From positions 1-27,527 of the forward strand of contig JBBINX010000021.1 of NCBI GenBank assembly GCA_037443685.1: DNA of 27,527 nucleotides. Reading direction: 5' to 3'. The notes under the pieces are model-generated. The model did no database searches. It worked only from the letters and a program-made list of their open reading frames with translations, and had not been told where the DNA came from. The translations under genes and the position numbers were made by a program. This document shows positions 7,090-15,676 of this stretch, piece after piece. Source of the stretch: JAHJRJ01 sp037443685 (lineage in GTDB: Bacteria; Bacteroidota; Ignavibacteria; UBA10030; BY39). Numbering within the stretch: the stretch's first letter is position 1; each line of letters opens with the position of its first letter.

Positions 7090-7118
7090 TTGCTTTTCAA
7101 ACCCCCGTTTCATATATT
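7090..7118 (+). promoter_or_regulatory. Promoter of the lpd-lipB-E1-E2-lipA cluster
   Basis: TTGCTT (7090-7095) is followed after 17 bases by TATATT (7113-7118), about 50 bases before the lpd start. No operator-like palindrome was noticed at it. Confidence 0.5.
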
Positions 7119-7168
7119 TTCTAAAGTTTGGAACGATTCATTTCTAAAAACATCATAATGAGAATAAT

Positions 7169-8563
7169 ATGGAAAATAAACAATACGATATTGCAATAAT
7201 CGGCGGGGGACCTGGTGGTTACGTTGCTGCAATCCGGGCGGCACAATTGGGTTTTAAAACTGCGGTAATTGAAAAAGATAAATTAGGCGGCGTATGCCTG
7301 AACTGGGGATGTATCCCCACAAAAGCCCTTCTAAAGAGCGCTGAAATCTATAATTATTTTAAACACGCTAACGAATTTGGGATGACTTATGAAAACCTTC
7401 AATTCGATTTCAAAAAAATAATCAAGCGCAGCCGCGATATTGCGCTTCGTAACTCAAAAGGTATCGAATACCTTTTTAAGAAACATAAAATAGATTTGAT
7501 TTCAGGTTATGGTAAGATTGTCGGACGAGGAAAGATCGAAGTTAGCAAGGATGGCAAGTCTGTAGAAACCATTGAATCGAAGCACACCATAATAGCAACA
7601 GGTGCGCAACCGCGTTCAATTCCGGATGTAGAGGTCGACCGTAGAAAAATTATATCCAGTTCCGAAGCCTTGATCTTGCAAGAACCGCCCAAGTCGATGC
7701 TGATTATTGGCGCCGGGGCAATCGGAGTTGAATTTGCATATCTTTATAATACTTTCGGGACTAAAGTAACTCTTGTTGAAATGATGCCAAACATACTTCC
7801 TATCGAAGATAAGGAAATTACAAAACTTTTAGAAAGTAACTTAAAGAAAACTGGAATAGAAATATTCACCAACACAAAAGTAGAAAAAGTTGTTGTCGAT
7901 GATAATGTAAAACTTTCCGTCTCAACAAAAGATGCGTTGAAAGAAATAGTAGGTGATGTTGCCCTGATGGCTATTGGTGTGCAAGGGAATGTTGAGAATA
8001 TCGGTTTAGATGAAATGGGGGTCAATTACGAAAATAGTTTTATTAAAGTAGATGAGTATTACCGAACAAATGTCAACGGCATTTTCGCAATCGGAGATAT
8101 AATCGGCCCACCGCTGCTTGCTCACGTTGCTTCGGCTGAAGGAATCACTTGTATCGAAGCAATCGCAGGAAAAAATACACCAACAGTCGATTACGAGAAT
8201 ATTCCGAGCTGCACATATTGTCAACCGCAAGTTGCAAGTATCGGTTTGACTGAAGAAAAAGCCATCGAGCAGGGTCATCAAATAAAAGTAGGGCGATTCC
8301 CATTTACGGCAAGCGGCAAAGCGCGAGCAATCAGCGAAACTGATGGATTAGTAAAATTAATCCTCGATGCAAAATACGGCGGACTTTTAGGTGGACATAT
8401 TTTAGGAAGTGATGCAACCGAAATGATTGCGGAACTTGGAGTTGCAAAAACTTTAGGCTCAACAGCAAATGAGTTGATTAAAACAGTGCACGCCCATCCG
8501 ACGCTATCTGAAGCAGTTATGGAAGCGGCTGCGAATGCTTATAACGAATCAATACATATTTGA
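7169..8563 (+). CDS. lpd: Dihydrolipoyl dehydrogenase (E3)
   Basis: The 464-residue flavoprotein re-oxidises dihydrolipoamide on E2 and passes electrons to NAD. The FAD-binding GGGPGG is at about 12-17, the redox-active disulfide CLNWGC at 43-48, a second Rossmann motif GAGAIGVEFA starts near residue 177, and the C-terminal HAHPTLSE supplies the catalytic His443 and Glu448. The length is standard. It is the first gene of the cluster and has its own promoter candidate. It can also serve a glycine cleavage or other 2-oxoacid complex; the neighbouring E1 and E2 genes make the complex encoded here the likely main partner. Confidence 0.96.
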   Translation: MENKQYDIAIIGGGPGGYVAAIRAAQLGFKTAVIEKDKLGGVCLNWGCIPTKALLKSAEIYNYFKHANEFGMTYENLQFDFKKIIKRSRDIALRNSKGIEYLFKKHKIDLISGYGKIVGRGKIEVSKDGKSVETIESKHTIIATGAQPRSIPDVEVDRRKIISSSEALILQEPPKSMLIIGAGAIGVEFAYLYNTFGTKVTLVEMMPNILPIEDKEITKLLESNLKKTGIEIFTNTKVEKVVVDDNVKLSVSTKDALKEIVGDVALMAIGVQGNVENIGLDEMGVNYENSFIKVDEYYRTNVNGIFAIGDIIGPPLLAHVASAEGITCIEAIAGKNTPTVDYENIPSCTYCQPQVASIGLTEEKAIEQGHQIKVGRFPFTASGKARAISETDGLVKLILDAKYGGLLGGHILGSDATEMIAELGVAKTLGSTANELIKTVHAHPTLSEAVMEAAANAYNESIHI

Positions 8564-8600
8564 ATAATAAATGCTAAATTTGAATTTCGAGTTCCTAAAT

Positions 8601-8621
8601 AAATTCTAATATTTAGAATTT
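8601..8621. repeat. Perfect 9-3-9 palindrome between lpd and lipB
   Basis: AAATTCTAA and TTAGAATTT form a perfect inverted repeat around TAT, in an 81-base gap. It is AT-rich and lacks a T-run. It could be an mRNA hairpin that adjusts lipB expression, or a chance product of AT-rich spacer sequence. Confidence 0.45.
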
Positions 8622-8644
8622 AGAACTTTGGATTTAATTAGTTA

Positions 8645-9355
8645 TTGAAACAACTCATATTAACATATCTGGGTCGTACGGATTTTAAAGAGACCTGGGA
8701 TTTGCAGAAACAGCTTTTTCAGTTGCGTGTTGAAAATAAAATCCCCGATATTCTTTTATTAAACGAACACAACCACGTTTATACGATCGGTAAAAGCGGA
8801 AACGGCAATCACCTTTTAGCGAATGAAGAAGAACTACGGTCAACAGGTGCTAGAGTCTATTACAATGACCGAGGTGGCGACATTACATATCACGGTCCCG
8901 GTCAAATCGTTGGATATCCGATTCTTGATTTAAATAAATATTATTTAGATACACATAAATACTTACGCGATATCGAAGAAGTTTTAATTTTAACTATGAA
9001 GGACTTCCAAATTCACGGAACCCGCTCCGAGGGTATGACGGGTGTTTGGGTTGGAAATAATAAAATTGCTGCTATTGGAGTTAAAATAAGCCGCTGGATT
9101 ACGATGCACGGTTTTGCTTTTAATGTGAACACCGATTTATCATATTTTGACCGTATCATTCCGTGCGGTATATTTCATAAAGGTGTAACCTCGCTTCAAC
9201 AAGTTTTGAATCGGGCAGTCGATATCTTTGAAGTCAATCATTCAATCACAAGGAATTTTGAAAAAGTATTTAGCGTTAAGATATCGATACTCGAGAAAGA
9301 AGAATTTTCTAAATTAATAACAGAACAAATTAGTAAATTTGCCGAAAAGGAATAG
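8645..9355 (+). CDS. lipB: Lipoyl(octanoyl) transferase
   Basis: LipB moves the octanoyl group from acyl carrier protein to the lipoyl-domain lysine of E2 and GcvH. The 236-residue product has the family signature RGGDITYHGPGQ (about 76-87), the catalytic lysine Lys147 in AAIGVKISRW and the catalytic cysteine Cys174 in IIPCGI, followed by GVTSL. The start is TTG at 8645; no in-frame ATG precedes the conserved N-terminal strand. Its stop is four bases before the E1 start, so it is transcribed with the dehydrogenase it helps to activate. Confidence 0.93.
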   Translation: MKQLILTYLGRTDFKETWDLQKQLFQLRVENKIPDILLLNEHNHVYTIGKSGNGNHLLANEEELRSTGARVYYNDRGGDITYHGPGQIVGYPILDLNKYYLDTHKYLRDIEEVLILTMKDFQIHGTRSEGMTGVWVGNNKIAAIGVKISRWITMHGFAFNVNTDLSYFDRIIPCGIFHKGVTSLQQVLNRAVDIFEVNHSITRNFEKVFSVKISILEKEEFSKLITEQISKFAEKE

Positions 9356-9359
9356 ATAA

Positions 9360-11432
9360 ATGTCTCAAAAAAATAAATCACAAAGAGTAGTAATAGAAAG
9401 CACTCCGATTTATAAAACCAAACCTAGGACTAATTTATCTAACAATGAAATAATAGAAATTTTCAGGTTGATGGTTTTATCAAGAAAATTAGATGAGAAA
9501 CAGTTAGTCTTGTTAAAACAAGGCAAACAATTTTTTCACATCGGTGCACCCGGACACGAAGCGGCACAGATAGCTGTTGCAAAAGCGATGAAATCGGGTT
9601 ACGATTGGGCGTATCCTTATTATCGGGATATCGCATTTAATTTAGGGTTGGGCGAAACGACAAAAGGGATTCTGCTAGAAGCGCTTCATCGTGCAGAAGC
9701 AGGCGGTTCTGGTGGTCGTGCGATGCCCTGCCATTGGGGAAATAAAAAATTAAAAATCCCTTCTCAATCAAGCTGCACCGGCACTCAGTTTTTACAAGCA
9801 GTCGGAACCGCGATGGGCGCCGTAAAAGAGAAAACTGATGAGATAGTATATGTTTCATCTGGAGAAGGTACTACGAGTGAAGGTGAATTTTGGGAAGCAC
9901 TGAACTGGTCAACTCGCGAAAAGTTTCCCGTTATTTTTCATATTCAAAATAATAAATATGCGATATCGGTTCCGCTCACCGACCAGATGGCAACCGGTTC
10001 AATTTATTCACTTACCGAAGGTTTTAAGGGTTTGAATAGATATTTCGTGGATGGAACCGATTTCTTTGAAGTTTATGATGTGGCAGTCGATGCAGTCGCA
10101 AAAGCCAGGAGTGGCGGAGGACCTGCACTGATTGAATCGGATGTAGTCCGTCTTCTACCACACTCTTCATCCGATGATCAACGGAAATACCGTTCGGCTG
10201 ACGAGCTTGAAAAAGATAAAGTGCGCGACCCAATTCCAAAATTTGAAATTTATCTAATCGAAAAAGGAATTCTTAACAATGAACAAATTCAAAAAATTAA
10301 AGAAGATGTTATAAAAGAAGTTAACGATCTTTCTGATTGGACAGAAAAGCAACAACAAGCAGATGAATCAACAGTTGGACTTTATGTATATTCTTCAAAG
10401 GAAGTAATTACTAAAGATAAATTTGTTGAAAAAGAATTTAGCGGAACAAATATAGTGATGGTGGATGCGATTAACCACGCTCTCGCTGAAGAGTTAGAGA
10501 GAAATTCGAAAATGGTAATTTACGGTGAAGATGTCGCCGGCGATAAAGGGGGAGTATTTACAGTTACTAAAGGACTCACGGCGAAGTTTGGTAAAGACAG
10601 AGTTTTCAATTCTCCGTTAGCCGAAGCGAGTATTGTTGGCACAGCTATCGGTTTAGCATTGCGGGGATGGAAGCCGGTTGTTGAAATCCAATTTGGCGAT
10701 TACATCTGGCCCGCTTTTATGCAAATCCGTGATGAATTGTCGATGATCCGATACCGATCGAACAACAGTTGGACATCTCCTGTAGTAATTCGTGTTCCGG
10801 TTGGAGGATACATTCACGGTGGACTTTATCATAGCCAATCAATCGAGTCGTTCTTTACACATAATCCCGGTTTGCGTGTTGTGTTTCCGTCAAACGCCGC
10901 TGATGCAAAAGGATTACTTAAAACAGCTTGCCGCTGCGATGACCCTGTAATATTTCTTGAACACAAAGGAATGTATCGCCAGAGTTTTGCAGCTACTCCT
11001 GAACCCGATGCCGATTATTTAGTTCCTTTTGGGTTAGCAAAAGTAAAACGCACTGGTGATGATATTACGATAATAACTTACGGAATGATGGTGCAGCGCT
11101 CACTTGAAGCAGCACGAAAATTAGAAGAGCGTGGTGTTAATGTAGAAATAATAGATTTAAGAACACTAAATCCGCTCGATAAAGAAACAATTTTAAAATC
11201 GGTGAAGAAAACCGGAAAGGCACTTATCGTGCACGAGGAAACTTTGTTCAGCGGATTTGGTGGCGAATTGGCTGCGATTATTTCTAACGAAGCGTTTGAA
11301 TATTTGGACGGACCGATTGTGCGAGTCGCAGCCAAAGATTCACCGGTTCCGTATGCACCGCAGCTTGAATACGCGATGCTTCCGCAAACATCGGATATAG
11401 TTAGTGCGCTTGAGAAGTTAGCGAATTACTAA
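9360..11432 (+). CDS. 2-oxoacid dehydrogenase E1, alpha and beta fused
   Basis: The 690-residue protein joins the two E1 subunits that are separate in the usual heterotetramers. Residues about 25-345 are E1 alpha, with IGAPGHEAAQ near 61 and the thiamine diphosphate motif GEG...NN at 168-198. Residues about 365-690 are E1 beta (IYGEDVAGDKGGVF, FNSPLAEASIVG, then the C-terminal transketolase domain). It decarboxylates a 2-oxoacid and transfers the acyl group to E2. The sequence resembles branched-chain/pyruvate type E1; the substrate cannot be fixed from sequence. The fusion is known in Bacteroidota and Chlorobi relatives. A TAA-free four-base gap separates it from lipB. Confidence 0.92.
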   Translation: MSQKNKSQRVVIESTPIYKTKPRTNLSNNEIIEIFRLMVLSRKLDEKQLVLLKQGKQFFHIGAPGHEAAQIAVAKAMKSGYDWAYPYYRDIAFNLGLGETTKGILLEALHRAEAGGSGGRAMPCHWGNKKLKIPSQSSCTGTQFLQAVGTAMGAVKEKTDEIVYVSSGEGTTSEGEFWEALNWSTREKFPVIFHIQNNKYAISVPLTDQMATGSIYSLTEGFKGLNRYFVDGTDFFEVYDVAVDAVAKARSGGGPALIESDVVRLLPHSSSDDQRKYRSADELEKDKVRDPIPKFEIYLIEKGILNNEQIQKIKEDVIKEVNDLSDWTEKQQQADESTVGLYVYSSKEVITKDKFVEKEFSGTNIVMVDAINHALAEELERNSKMVIYGEDVAGDKGGVFTVTKGLTAKFGKDRVFNSPLAEASIVGTAIGLALRGWKPVVEIQFGDYIWPAFMQIRDELSMIRYRSNNSWTSPVVIRVPVGGYIHGGLYHSQSIESFFTHNPGLRVVFPSNAADAKGLLKTACRCDDPVIFLEHKGMYRQSFAATPEPDADYLVPFGLAKVKRTGDDITIITYGMMVQRSLEAARKLEERGVNVEIIDLRTLNPLDKETILKSVKKTGKALIVHEETLFSGFGGELAAIISNEAFEYLDGPIVRVAAKDSPVPYAPQLEYAMLPQTSDIVSALEKLANY

Positions 11433-11556
11433 CTATAAATCCGGACTATGAAATTCTAAACAAATAAAAATTACAAATTTCAAATATTTTGAACCTGTGC
11501 GTAAAACTAATATCTAAAATTTGAAATCTAAAATCTAAAATTAAAAGAGGTTTATC
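11433..11556. other. AT-rich spacer with short direct and inverted repeats
   Basis: The gap holds three TCTAAAAT units near 11513-11541 and an imperfect inverted pair (AAATTTCAAAT near 11475 with AATTTGAAAT near 11517). No promoter or T-run terminator was seen, so read-through from E1 to E2 is likely. Confidence 0.4.
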
Positions 11557-12873
11557 ATGGCAAAAATCGAAGTTATAATGCCACAGTTAGGCGAAAGTCT
11601 AACCGAAGGGACAATCGTTAAGTGGCACAAAAAACCTGGCGATAAAATTAAAAAAGATGAAATATTGTTAGAAATTAGCACCGATAAAGTAGATTCTGAA
11701 ATTCCGTCTCCCACAGAAGGAGTGGTTACAAAAATTTTATTTAGAGAGCAGGAGACTATTGCAATTAAGACTGTGATTGCAGAAATAGAAACTGAAGCGG
11801 GCGCTGCAGTGGTTGAAGAAGCACCGCAATCTGTTCAATCCGATGCTGGAGCGACAAAGGAAGAAACTCAACCATTGGTTGTTGCGCCGAAACCAGCGTC
11901 GAAGGGAGAAGCACAAGCAGCTGGAAGATTTTATTCTCCGTTAATTTTGAATATTGCACGTCAGGAAGGAATTTCGATGCAGGAATTGGAACAAATTAAA
12001 GGTACTGGAATAGAAGGCAGAGTGAGTAAGAAGGATATCTTAAATTATTTGCGGATCCGAAAGGAAACTCCAAATGCTGTAGTCGAAAAAGAAATTCCAA
12101 AACCCATTACACCGCGGGTAGAAACGACATTGAAAGTTGTCGATGCCGGTGAGTTAGCTGTGAAATATCCTGCACCAAAATACGAAATCTTACAAATGAG
12201 CAATGTTCTTCAAAAGATGGCTCTCCATATGGTGAACAGTGTTGCAACATCGCCGCACGTTCAAGCTATTTCTGAGTGCGATATGACAAAAATCGTAAAG
12301 TATCGTGACGAACATGCGAAGGAATTTGACAAAGTGGAAGGATTCAAATTAACTTACACACCTTTCATCGCAACTGCAATTGTAAAGGCGCTGAAAGATT
12401 TTCCACTCGTAAATAGCTCTGTGGAAGGTGATAAAATTATTGTCAAAAAATTTATCAACTTAGGTATGGCTGTAGCTTCCGAGCAAGGACTCATTGTGCC
12501 CGTAATAAAAAATGCAGATGAGAAAAATTTTATCGGGTTGGCTCGTGCTATTAACGACCTCGCTCTCCGCACTCGCAATAAGAGATTGATTCCTTCAGAT
12601 ATTGAAGGCGGAACATTTACATTTACAAATTACGGGGTGTTCGGAAATATTATTGGAATTCCGATAATTGCCCAGCCAAATGTAGCAATACTTGGAATCG
12701 GTGCAATTAAAAAGCAGCCGGTTGTAATAGATGATGCGATAGCGATCCGGTCAATCTCGTATCTTACATTATCCTTTGATCACCGCATAATAGACGGAGC
12801 ACTCGGCGGTATGTTTGTTGAGAGAGTTGTAAAATATTTGCAAGAGTTTGACCCATCGGCAAGCTCAGTGTGA
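11557..12873 (+). CDS. 2-oxoacid dehydrogenase E2, lipoyl acyltransferase
   Basis: The 438-residue core protein has three parts in normal order. There is one lipoyl domain (residues 1-80) with the modified lysine Lys44 in ISTDKVDS, a peripheral-subunit binding domain (about 125-165, SPLILNIARQEGI...GIEGRVSKKDIL), and the CoA-acyltransferase domain (about 205-438) with the active site DHRIIDGA (His409, Asp413). Linkers are Ala/Pro/Glu rich. It accepts the acyl group from E1 and hands it to coenzyme A. AGAGG lies nine bases before the ATG. It sits between E1 and lipA and is the obvious substrate for LipB and LipA. Confidence 0.95.
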   Translation: MAKIEVIMPQLGESLTEGTIVKWHKKPGDKIKKDEILLEISTDKVDSEIPSPTEGVVTKILFREQETIAIKTVIAEIETEAGAAVVEEAPQSVQSDAGATKEETQPLVVAPKPASKGEAQAAGRFYSPLILNIARQEGISMQELEQIKGTGIEGRVSKKDILNYLRIRKETPNAVVEKEIPKPITPRVETTLKVVDAGELAVKYPAPKYEILQMSNVLQKMALHMVNSVATSPHVQAISECDMTKIVKYRDEHAKEFDKVEGFKLTYTPFIATAIVKALKDFPLVNSSVEGDKIIVKKFINLGMAVASEQGLIVPVIKNADEKNFIGLARAINDLALRTRNKRLIPSDIEGGTFTFTNYGVFGNIIGIPIIAQPNVAILGIGAIKKQPVVIDDAIAIRSISYLTLSFDHRIIDGALGGMFVERVVKYLQEFDPSASSV

Positions 12874-12898
12874 ATTTATGATTTTAGATTTATGATTT
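12874..12898 (+). repeat. Short tandem repeat before lipA
   Basis: ATTTATGATTT occurs twice, 14 bases apart, directly after the E2 stop. It is of the same AT-rich kind as the repeats in the E1-E2 gap. Confidence 0.5.
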
Positions 12899-12929
12899 AA
12901 GTAACTGTAACAAGATTAATGAGGATGAA

Positions 12930-13811
12930 TTGCATAAAGGAGATTTGATAGAAAACATAACGCGAGAAACAAGTCGAAAACCGAGACCAGATTGGCTAAA
13001 AGTTAAAATGCTTGCCGGAGAATCCTTCAGCAACATCAGGATGATAATTGATGAGCATAAACTCCACACAGTTTGCGGCGAAACACGTTGCCCGAATATG
13101 GGAGAATGCTGGAATAGCGGAACTGCAACATTTATGATTCTCGGCGATATTTGTACGCGAAGCTGTGGCTTCTGTGCAGTAAAAACCGGGATGCCTACGG
13201 AACTTGATGCCGACGAACCCCGACGTGTTGCTGAAGCTGTTAAATTGTTGAATGTTAAATATGCTGTGATAACATCCGTGAACCGAGATGAATTGTACGA
13301 TAGCGGTGCATCTATCTTTGCTGAAACGATCAGGAAAATTCGCGAATCCAATCCCGAGTGTAAAGTGGAAGTACTGATACCGGATTTCAAAGGAGATGAA
13401 TTTGCGCTTAATATTTTGCTGGATGCTTTTCCAGATATTCTAAATCATAATGTCGAAACGGTTCCAAGATTGTATCCTGTGGTTCGACCGCAGGCAAAGT
13501 ATGAGCGTTCACTCAATCTTCTCGAACGCGCAAAGAAACGAGGTTTCAAAACGAAGTCAGGACTGATGTTAGGCTTGGGCGAAACGATAGAGGAAGTAAT
13601 TTCAGTGATGAACGATTTACGAAAAGTTGACTGCAACATTTTAACGTTTGGACAATACCTGCAACCTACGAAACAACATCTACCCGTTGCCCGTTTTGTC
13701 CATCCTGACGAATTTAAAATGCTAAAGGAGAAGGGATTGGAGTTTGGATTCAAGCATGTGGAGTCAGGGCCCCTTGTGCGTTCATCATACAACGCAGAGA
13801 AGCAAATTTAA
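12930..13811 (+). CDS. lipA: Lipoyl synthase
   Basis: LipA is the radical SAM enzyme that inserts two sulfurs into the octanoyl group on lipoyl domains. The 293-residue protein carries the auxiliary cluster cysteines Cys49, Cys54 and Cys60 (CGETRCPNMGEC), the radical SAM motif CTRSCGFC with Cys75, Cys79 and Cys82, and the C-terminal RSSY (284-287) that gives the serine ligand of the auxiliary cluster. The start is TTG at 12930, with GAGG about six bases upstream; the overlapping ATG at 12925 is out of frame and closes after seven codons. It ends the lipoylation cluster, giving the organism both LipB and LipA; no lplA is seen here. Confidence 0.95.
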   Translation: MHKGDLIENITRETSRKPRPDWLKVKMLAGESFSNIRMIIDEHKLHTVCGETRCPNMGECWNSGTATFMILGDICTRSCGFCAVKTGMPTELDADEPRRVAEAVKLLNVKYAVITSVNRDELYDSGASIFAETIRKIRESNPECKVEVLIPDFKGDEFALNILLDAFPDILNHNVETVPRLYPVVRPQAKYERSLNLLERAKKRGFKTKSGLMLGLGETIEEVISVMNDLRKVDCNILTFGQYLQPTKQHLPVARFVHPDEFKMLKEKGLEFGFKHVESGPLVRSSYNAEKQI

Positions 13812-13841
13812 TTAATCAATTTTTTTTAATATCCGAATGTA

Positions 13842-13870
13842 TTGACTATTATCGAAAATTTTGCTAAATT
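13842..13870 (+). promoter_or_regulatory. Promoter of rplM-rpsI
   Basis: TTGACT (13842-13847) is followed after 17 bases by TAAATT (13865-13870), about 55 bases before rplM. No lipA terminator was seen before it. Confidence 0.55.
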
Positions 13871-13925
13871 AATTCACTTTTAAATAATTTATTGCTTAAT
13901 ACAGTTAATATTTGGAGATTTTAGA

Positions 13926-14372
13926 GTGGCACTTATTGAAAAACAAACATATTTCTTTAAAAATGAAGAAATCGCAAAGAAGTGGTTCTTGGTGGATGCT
14001 AAGGACAAAACGTTAGGACGTATTGCGAGTCAAGTCGCAACGATTTTGAGAGGGAAGCATAAACCATCGTTTACACCGAATGCAGATATCGGCGATTTTG
14101 TAATTATTGTAAACGCCGATAAAGTGAAGCTGACAGGAAAACGTCCCGAATTAAAAGAGTATTTTCATTACACAGGATACCCGGGTGGTGCGAAGTTCGA
14201 ATCGTTTAAAGATTTAATAAAAACCCAACCCGAAAAAGTGGTAATGCATGCTGTGAAGGGAATGATTCCTCATAACCGTTTAGGACGTAGATTGATACAA
14301 AAATTAAAAGTATATGCAGGACCTAATCATCCGCATAAAGCACAACAACCTGAGTCGTTAGATATAAAATAA
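13926..14372 (+). CDS. rplM: 50S ribosomal protein L13
   Basis: The 148-residue protein matches bacterial L13 over its full length, with WFLVDAKDKTLGRIAS at residues about 20-35, the HKPSFTPNADIGDFV stretch and the signature GMIPHNRLGR near residue 112. It binds 23S rRNA early in large-subunit assembly. The start is GTG at 13926 with GGAG nine bases upstream. It is paired with rpsI, the usual order in bacteria. Confidence 0.97.
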   Translation: MALIEKQTYFFKNEEIAKKWFLVDAKDKTLGRIASQVATILRGKHKPSFTPNADIGDFVIIVNADKVKLTGKRPELKEYFHYTGYPGGAKFESFKDLIKTQPEKVVMHAVKGMIPHNRLGRRLIQKLKVYAGPNHPHKAQQPESLDIK

Positions 14373-14387
14373 GGAGCTTTTGATTTA

Positions 14388-14774
14388 ATGCATAACATAA
14401 TTACAGTAGGAAGACGTAAAAACGCAATAGCCCGTGTAGTTTTAAAATCGGGAACGGGCGATATCTTCATCAATAAAAAATTGTTACAAGATTATTTTAA
14501 AGTCGATACACTTTGTCACGATGTTCTTAGACCTTTTGAAATAACTTCAAACGCAGGCAAATATAATGCTTATGTTACAGTTGAAGGAGGCGGTATGAGC
14601 GGACAAGCAGGGGCAATTCGACTTGGTATTTCCAGGGCTTTAATAGAAATGAACGATGAGAATCGTGGACCGCTTCGTAATGCAGGTTTGCTAACCCGGG
14701 ATCCGAGAATGGTTGAACGTAAAAAGTACGGACAGAAGAAAGCTCGAAAGCGATTCCAGTTCTCGAAACGTTAA
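14388..14774 (+). CDS. rpsI: 30S ribosomal protein S9
   Basis: The 128-residue protein shows the S9 start TVGRRKNAIARV, the central VEGGGMSGQAGAIRLGISRAL and the basic C-terminal tail RKKYGQKKARKRFQFSKR, whose final lysine and arginine reach towards the P-site tRNA. AAGGAG precedes the ATG. It follows rplM after 15 bases and ends the first ribosomal pair. Confidence 0.97.
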   Translation: MHNIITVGRRKNAIARVVLKSGTGDIFINKKLLQDYFKVDTLCHDVLRPFEITSNAGKYNAYVTVEGGGMSGQAGAIRLGISRALIEMNDENRGPLRNAGLLTRDPRMVERKKYGQKKARKRFQFSKR

Positions 14775-14796
14775 GATATTTTTTTAAAAACAAGCT

Positions 14797-14809
14797 CCGA
14801 AAAATTCGG
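14797..14809. repeat. Small CCGAA/TTCGG hairpin
   Basis: CCGAA pairs with TTCGG around three A residues in the rpsI-rpsB gap. It lacks a T-run and resembles the spacer palindrome at 4757-4778. Confidence 0.35.
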
Positions 14810-14827
14810 GGTAAACATACCACCTGA

Positions 14828-14871
14828 TTTTTTAGAGTGTGTCCTGAGCTTATCGAGGGATCTCTAAAAAA
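14828..14871. terminator. Long symmetric hairpin between rpsI and rpsB
   Basis: TTTTTTAGAG (14828-14837) and CTCTAAAAAA (14862-14871) form a perfect 10-bp stem. Inside is TCCTGAGCTTATCGAGGGA, very like a widespread environmental-genome REP-type repeat (TCCTGAGCTTGTCGAAGGA). The stem ends in A/T runs on both sides, so it could act as an attenuator or terminator in either direction, separating rplM-rpsI from rpsB-tsf. Confidence 0.5.
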
Positions 14872-14916
14872 GATGAAGATGGTAGATGAACAACAAAAAC
14901 AATAGGAGACAACATA

Positions 14917-15672
14917 ATGCCACGTGTCGAATTAACCGACCTAATTAATGCTGGTTGCCATTTTGGCCACCTCACTCGCCGTTGGAACCCAAAGATGAAA
15001 CCATTCATATTTATGGAGAAGAACGGCATTCATATAATTGATTTAAAAAAATCACAGGAACTTTTAGAAGAAGCTGGTAACGCAATCGCTCAACTTGTAT
15101 CAGAAGGTAAGCGAGTACTTTTTGTCGGTACAAAAAAACAAGCAAAAGAAGTTATTCGTGAAGAAGCCGAGAAATGCGGACAGTACTATGTAACTGAGCG
15201 ATGGCTCGGTGGAATGCTTACTAACTTTTCAACAATTCGTAAGAGTGTTAAGCGATTAAACAACATCGAGAAAATGGAAACAGACGGTACTTTTGATAAG
15301 ATAACTAAAAAAGAGATATTGTTTCTTGACCGCGAAAAAGATAAATTACAACAAGTCTTACTCGGCGTAGCGAATATGACTCGTTTACCAGGAGCACTGT
15401 TCGTAGTTGACATCAAAAAAGAAGCAATCTCAGTAGCCGAAGCAAAACGGCTTCACATACCAGTCTTTGCCATCGTCGATTCAAATGTCGACCCGACGTC
15501 AGTTGACTATCCGATACCCGCAAATGACGATGCAATCAAATCTATAAGATTGATTACTAAAGTAATAGCAGATGCAATAAACGAAGGCAAAGAGAAAATT
15601 TCAGCGATGTATGAAGGTAAAGAAGTCGTTGAGGACGAGAAAACCGAAGGATTTACAAAAAGAGGACGATAA
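14917..15672 (+). CDS. rpsB: 30S ribosomal protein S2
   Basis: The 251-residue protein has the S2 N terminus with AGCHFGHLTRRWNPKM, the HIIDLKKSQELL helix, FVGTKKQAKE and the signature PGALFVVDIKKEAISVAEA, then IPVFAIVDSNVDP. It is needed on the small subunit to place S1 and for initiation. AGGAG lies nine bases before the ATG. An acidic and basic tail follows the conserved core. It is followed after four bases by tsf, the standard pair. Confidence 0.97.
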   Translation: MPRVELTDLINAGCHFGHLTRRWNPKMKPFIFMEKNGIHIIDLKKSQELLEEAGNAIAQLVSEGKRVLFVGTKKQAKEVIREEAEKCGQYYVTERWLGGMLTNFSTIRKSVKRLNNIEKMETDGTFDKITKKEILFLDREKDKLQQVLLGVANMTRLPGALFVVDIKKEAISVAEAKRLHIPVFAIVDSNVDPTSVDYPIPANDDAIKSIRLITKVIADAINEGKEKISAMYEGKEVVEDEKTEGFTKRGR

Positions 15673-15676
15673 GAAA

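Noticed and set aside
8573..12898. AT-rich spacer repeats as traces of a mobile element
   Set aside because: Units are 8-11 bases, without terminal inverted repeats, target duplications or any transposase fragment.
12925..12948. Leader peptide of seven codons overlapping the lipA start
   Set aside because: The ATG is explained as chance overlap with the Shine-Dalgarno region, and no attenuator structure accompanies it.
14575..14823. Minus-strand ORF opposite rpsI
   Set aside because: It is a shadow of a strongly conserved ribosomal gene, with no ribosome-binding site or recognisable motif.
15611..15676. Longer tsf starting inside rpsB
   Set aside because: The added residues are rpsB out of frame; ATG 15677 starts at the conserved EF-Ts N terminus.
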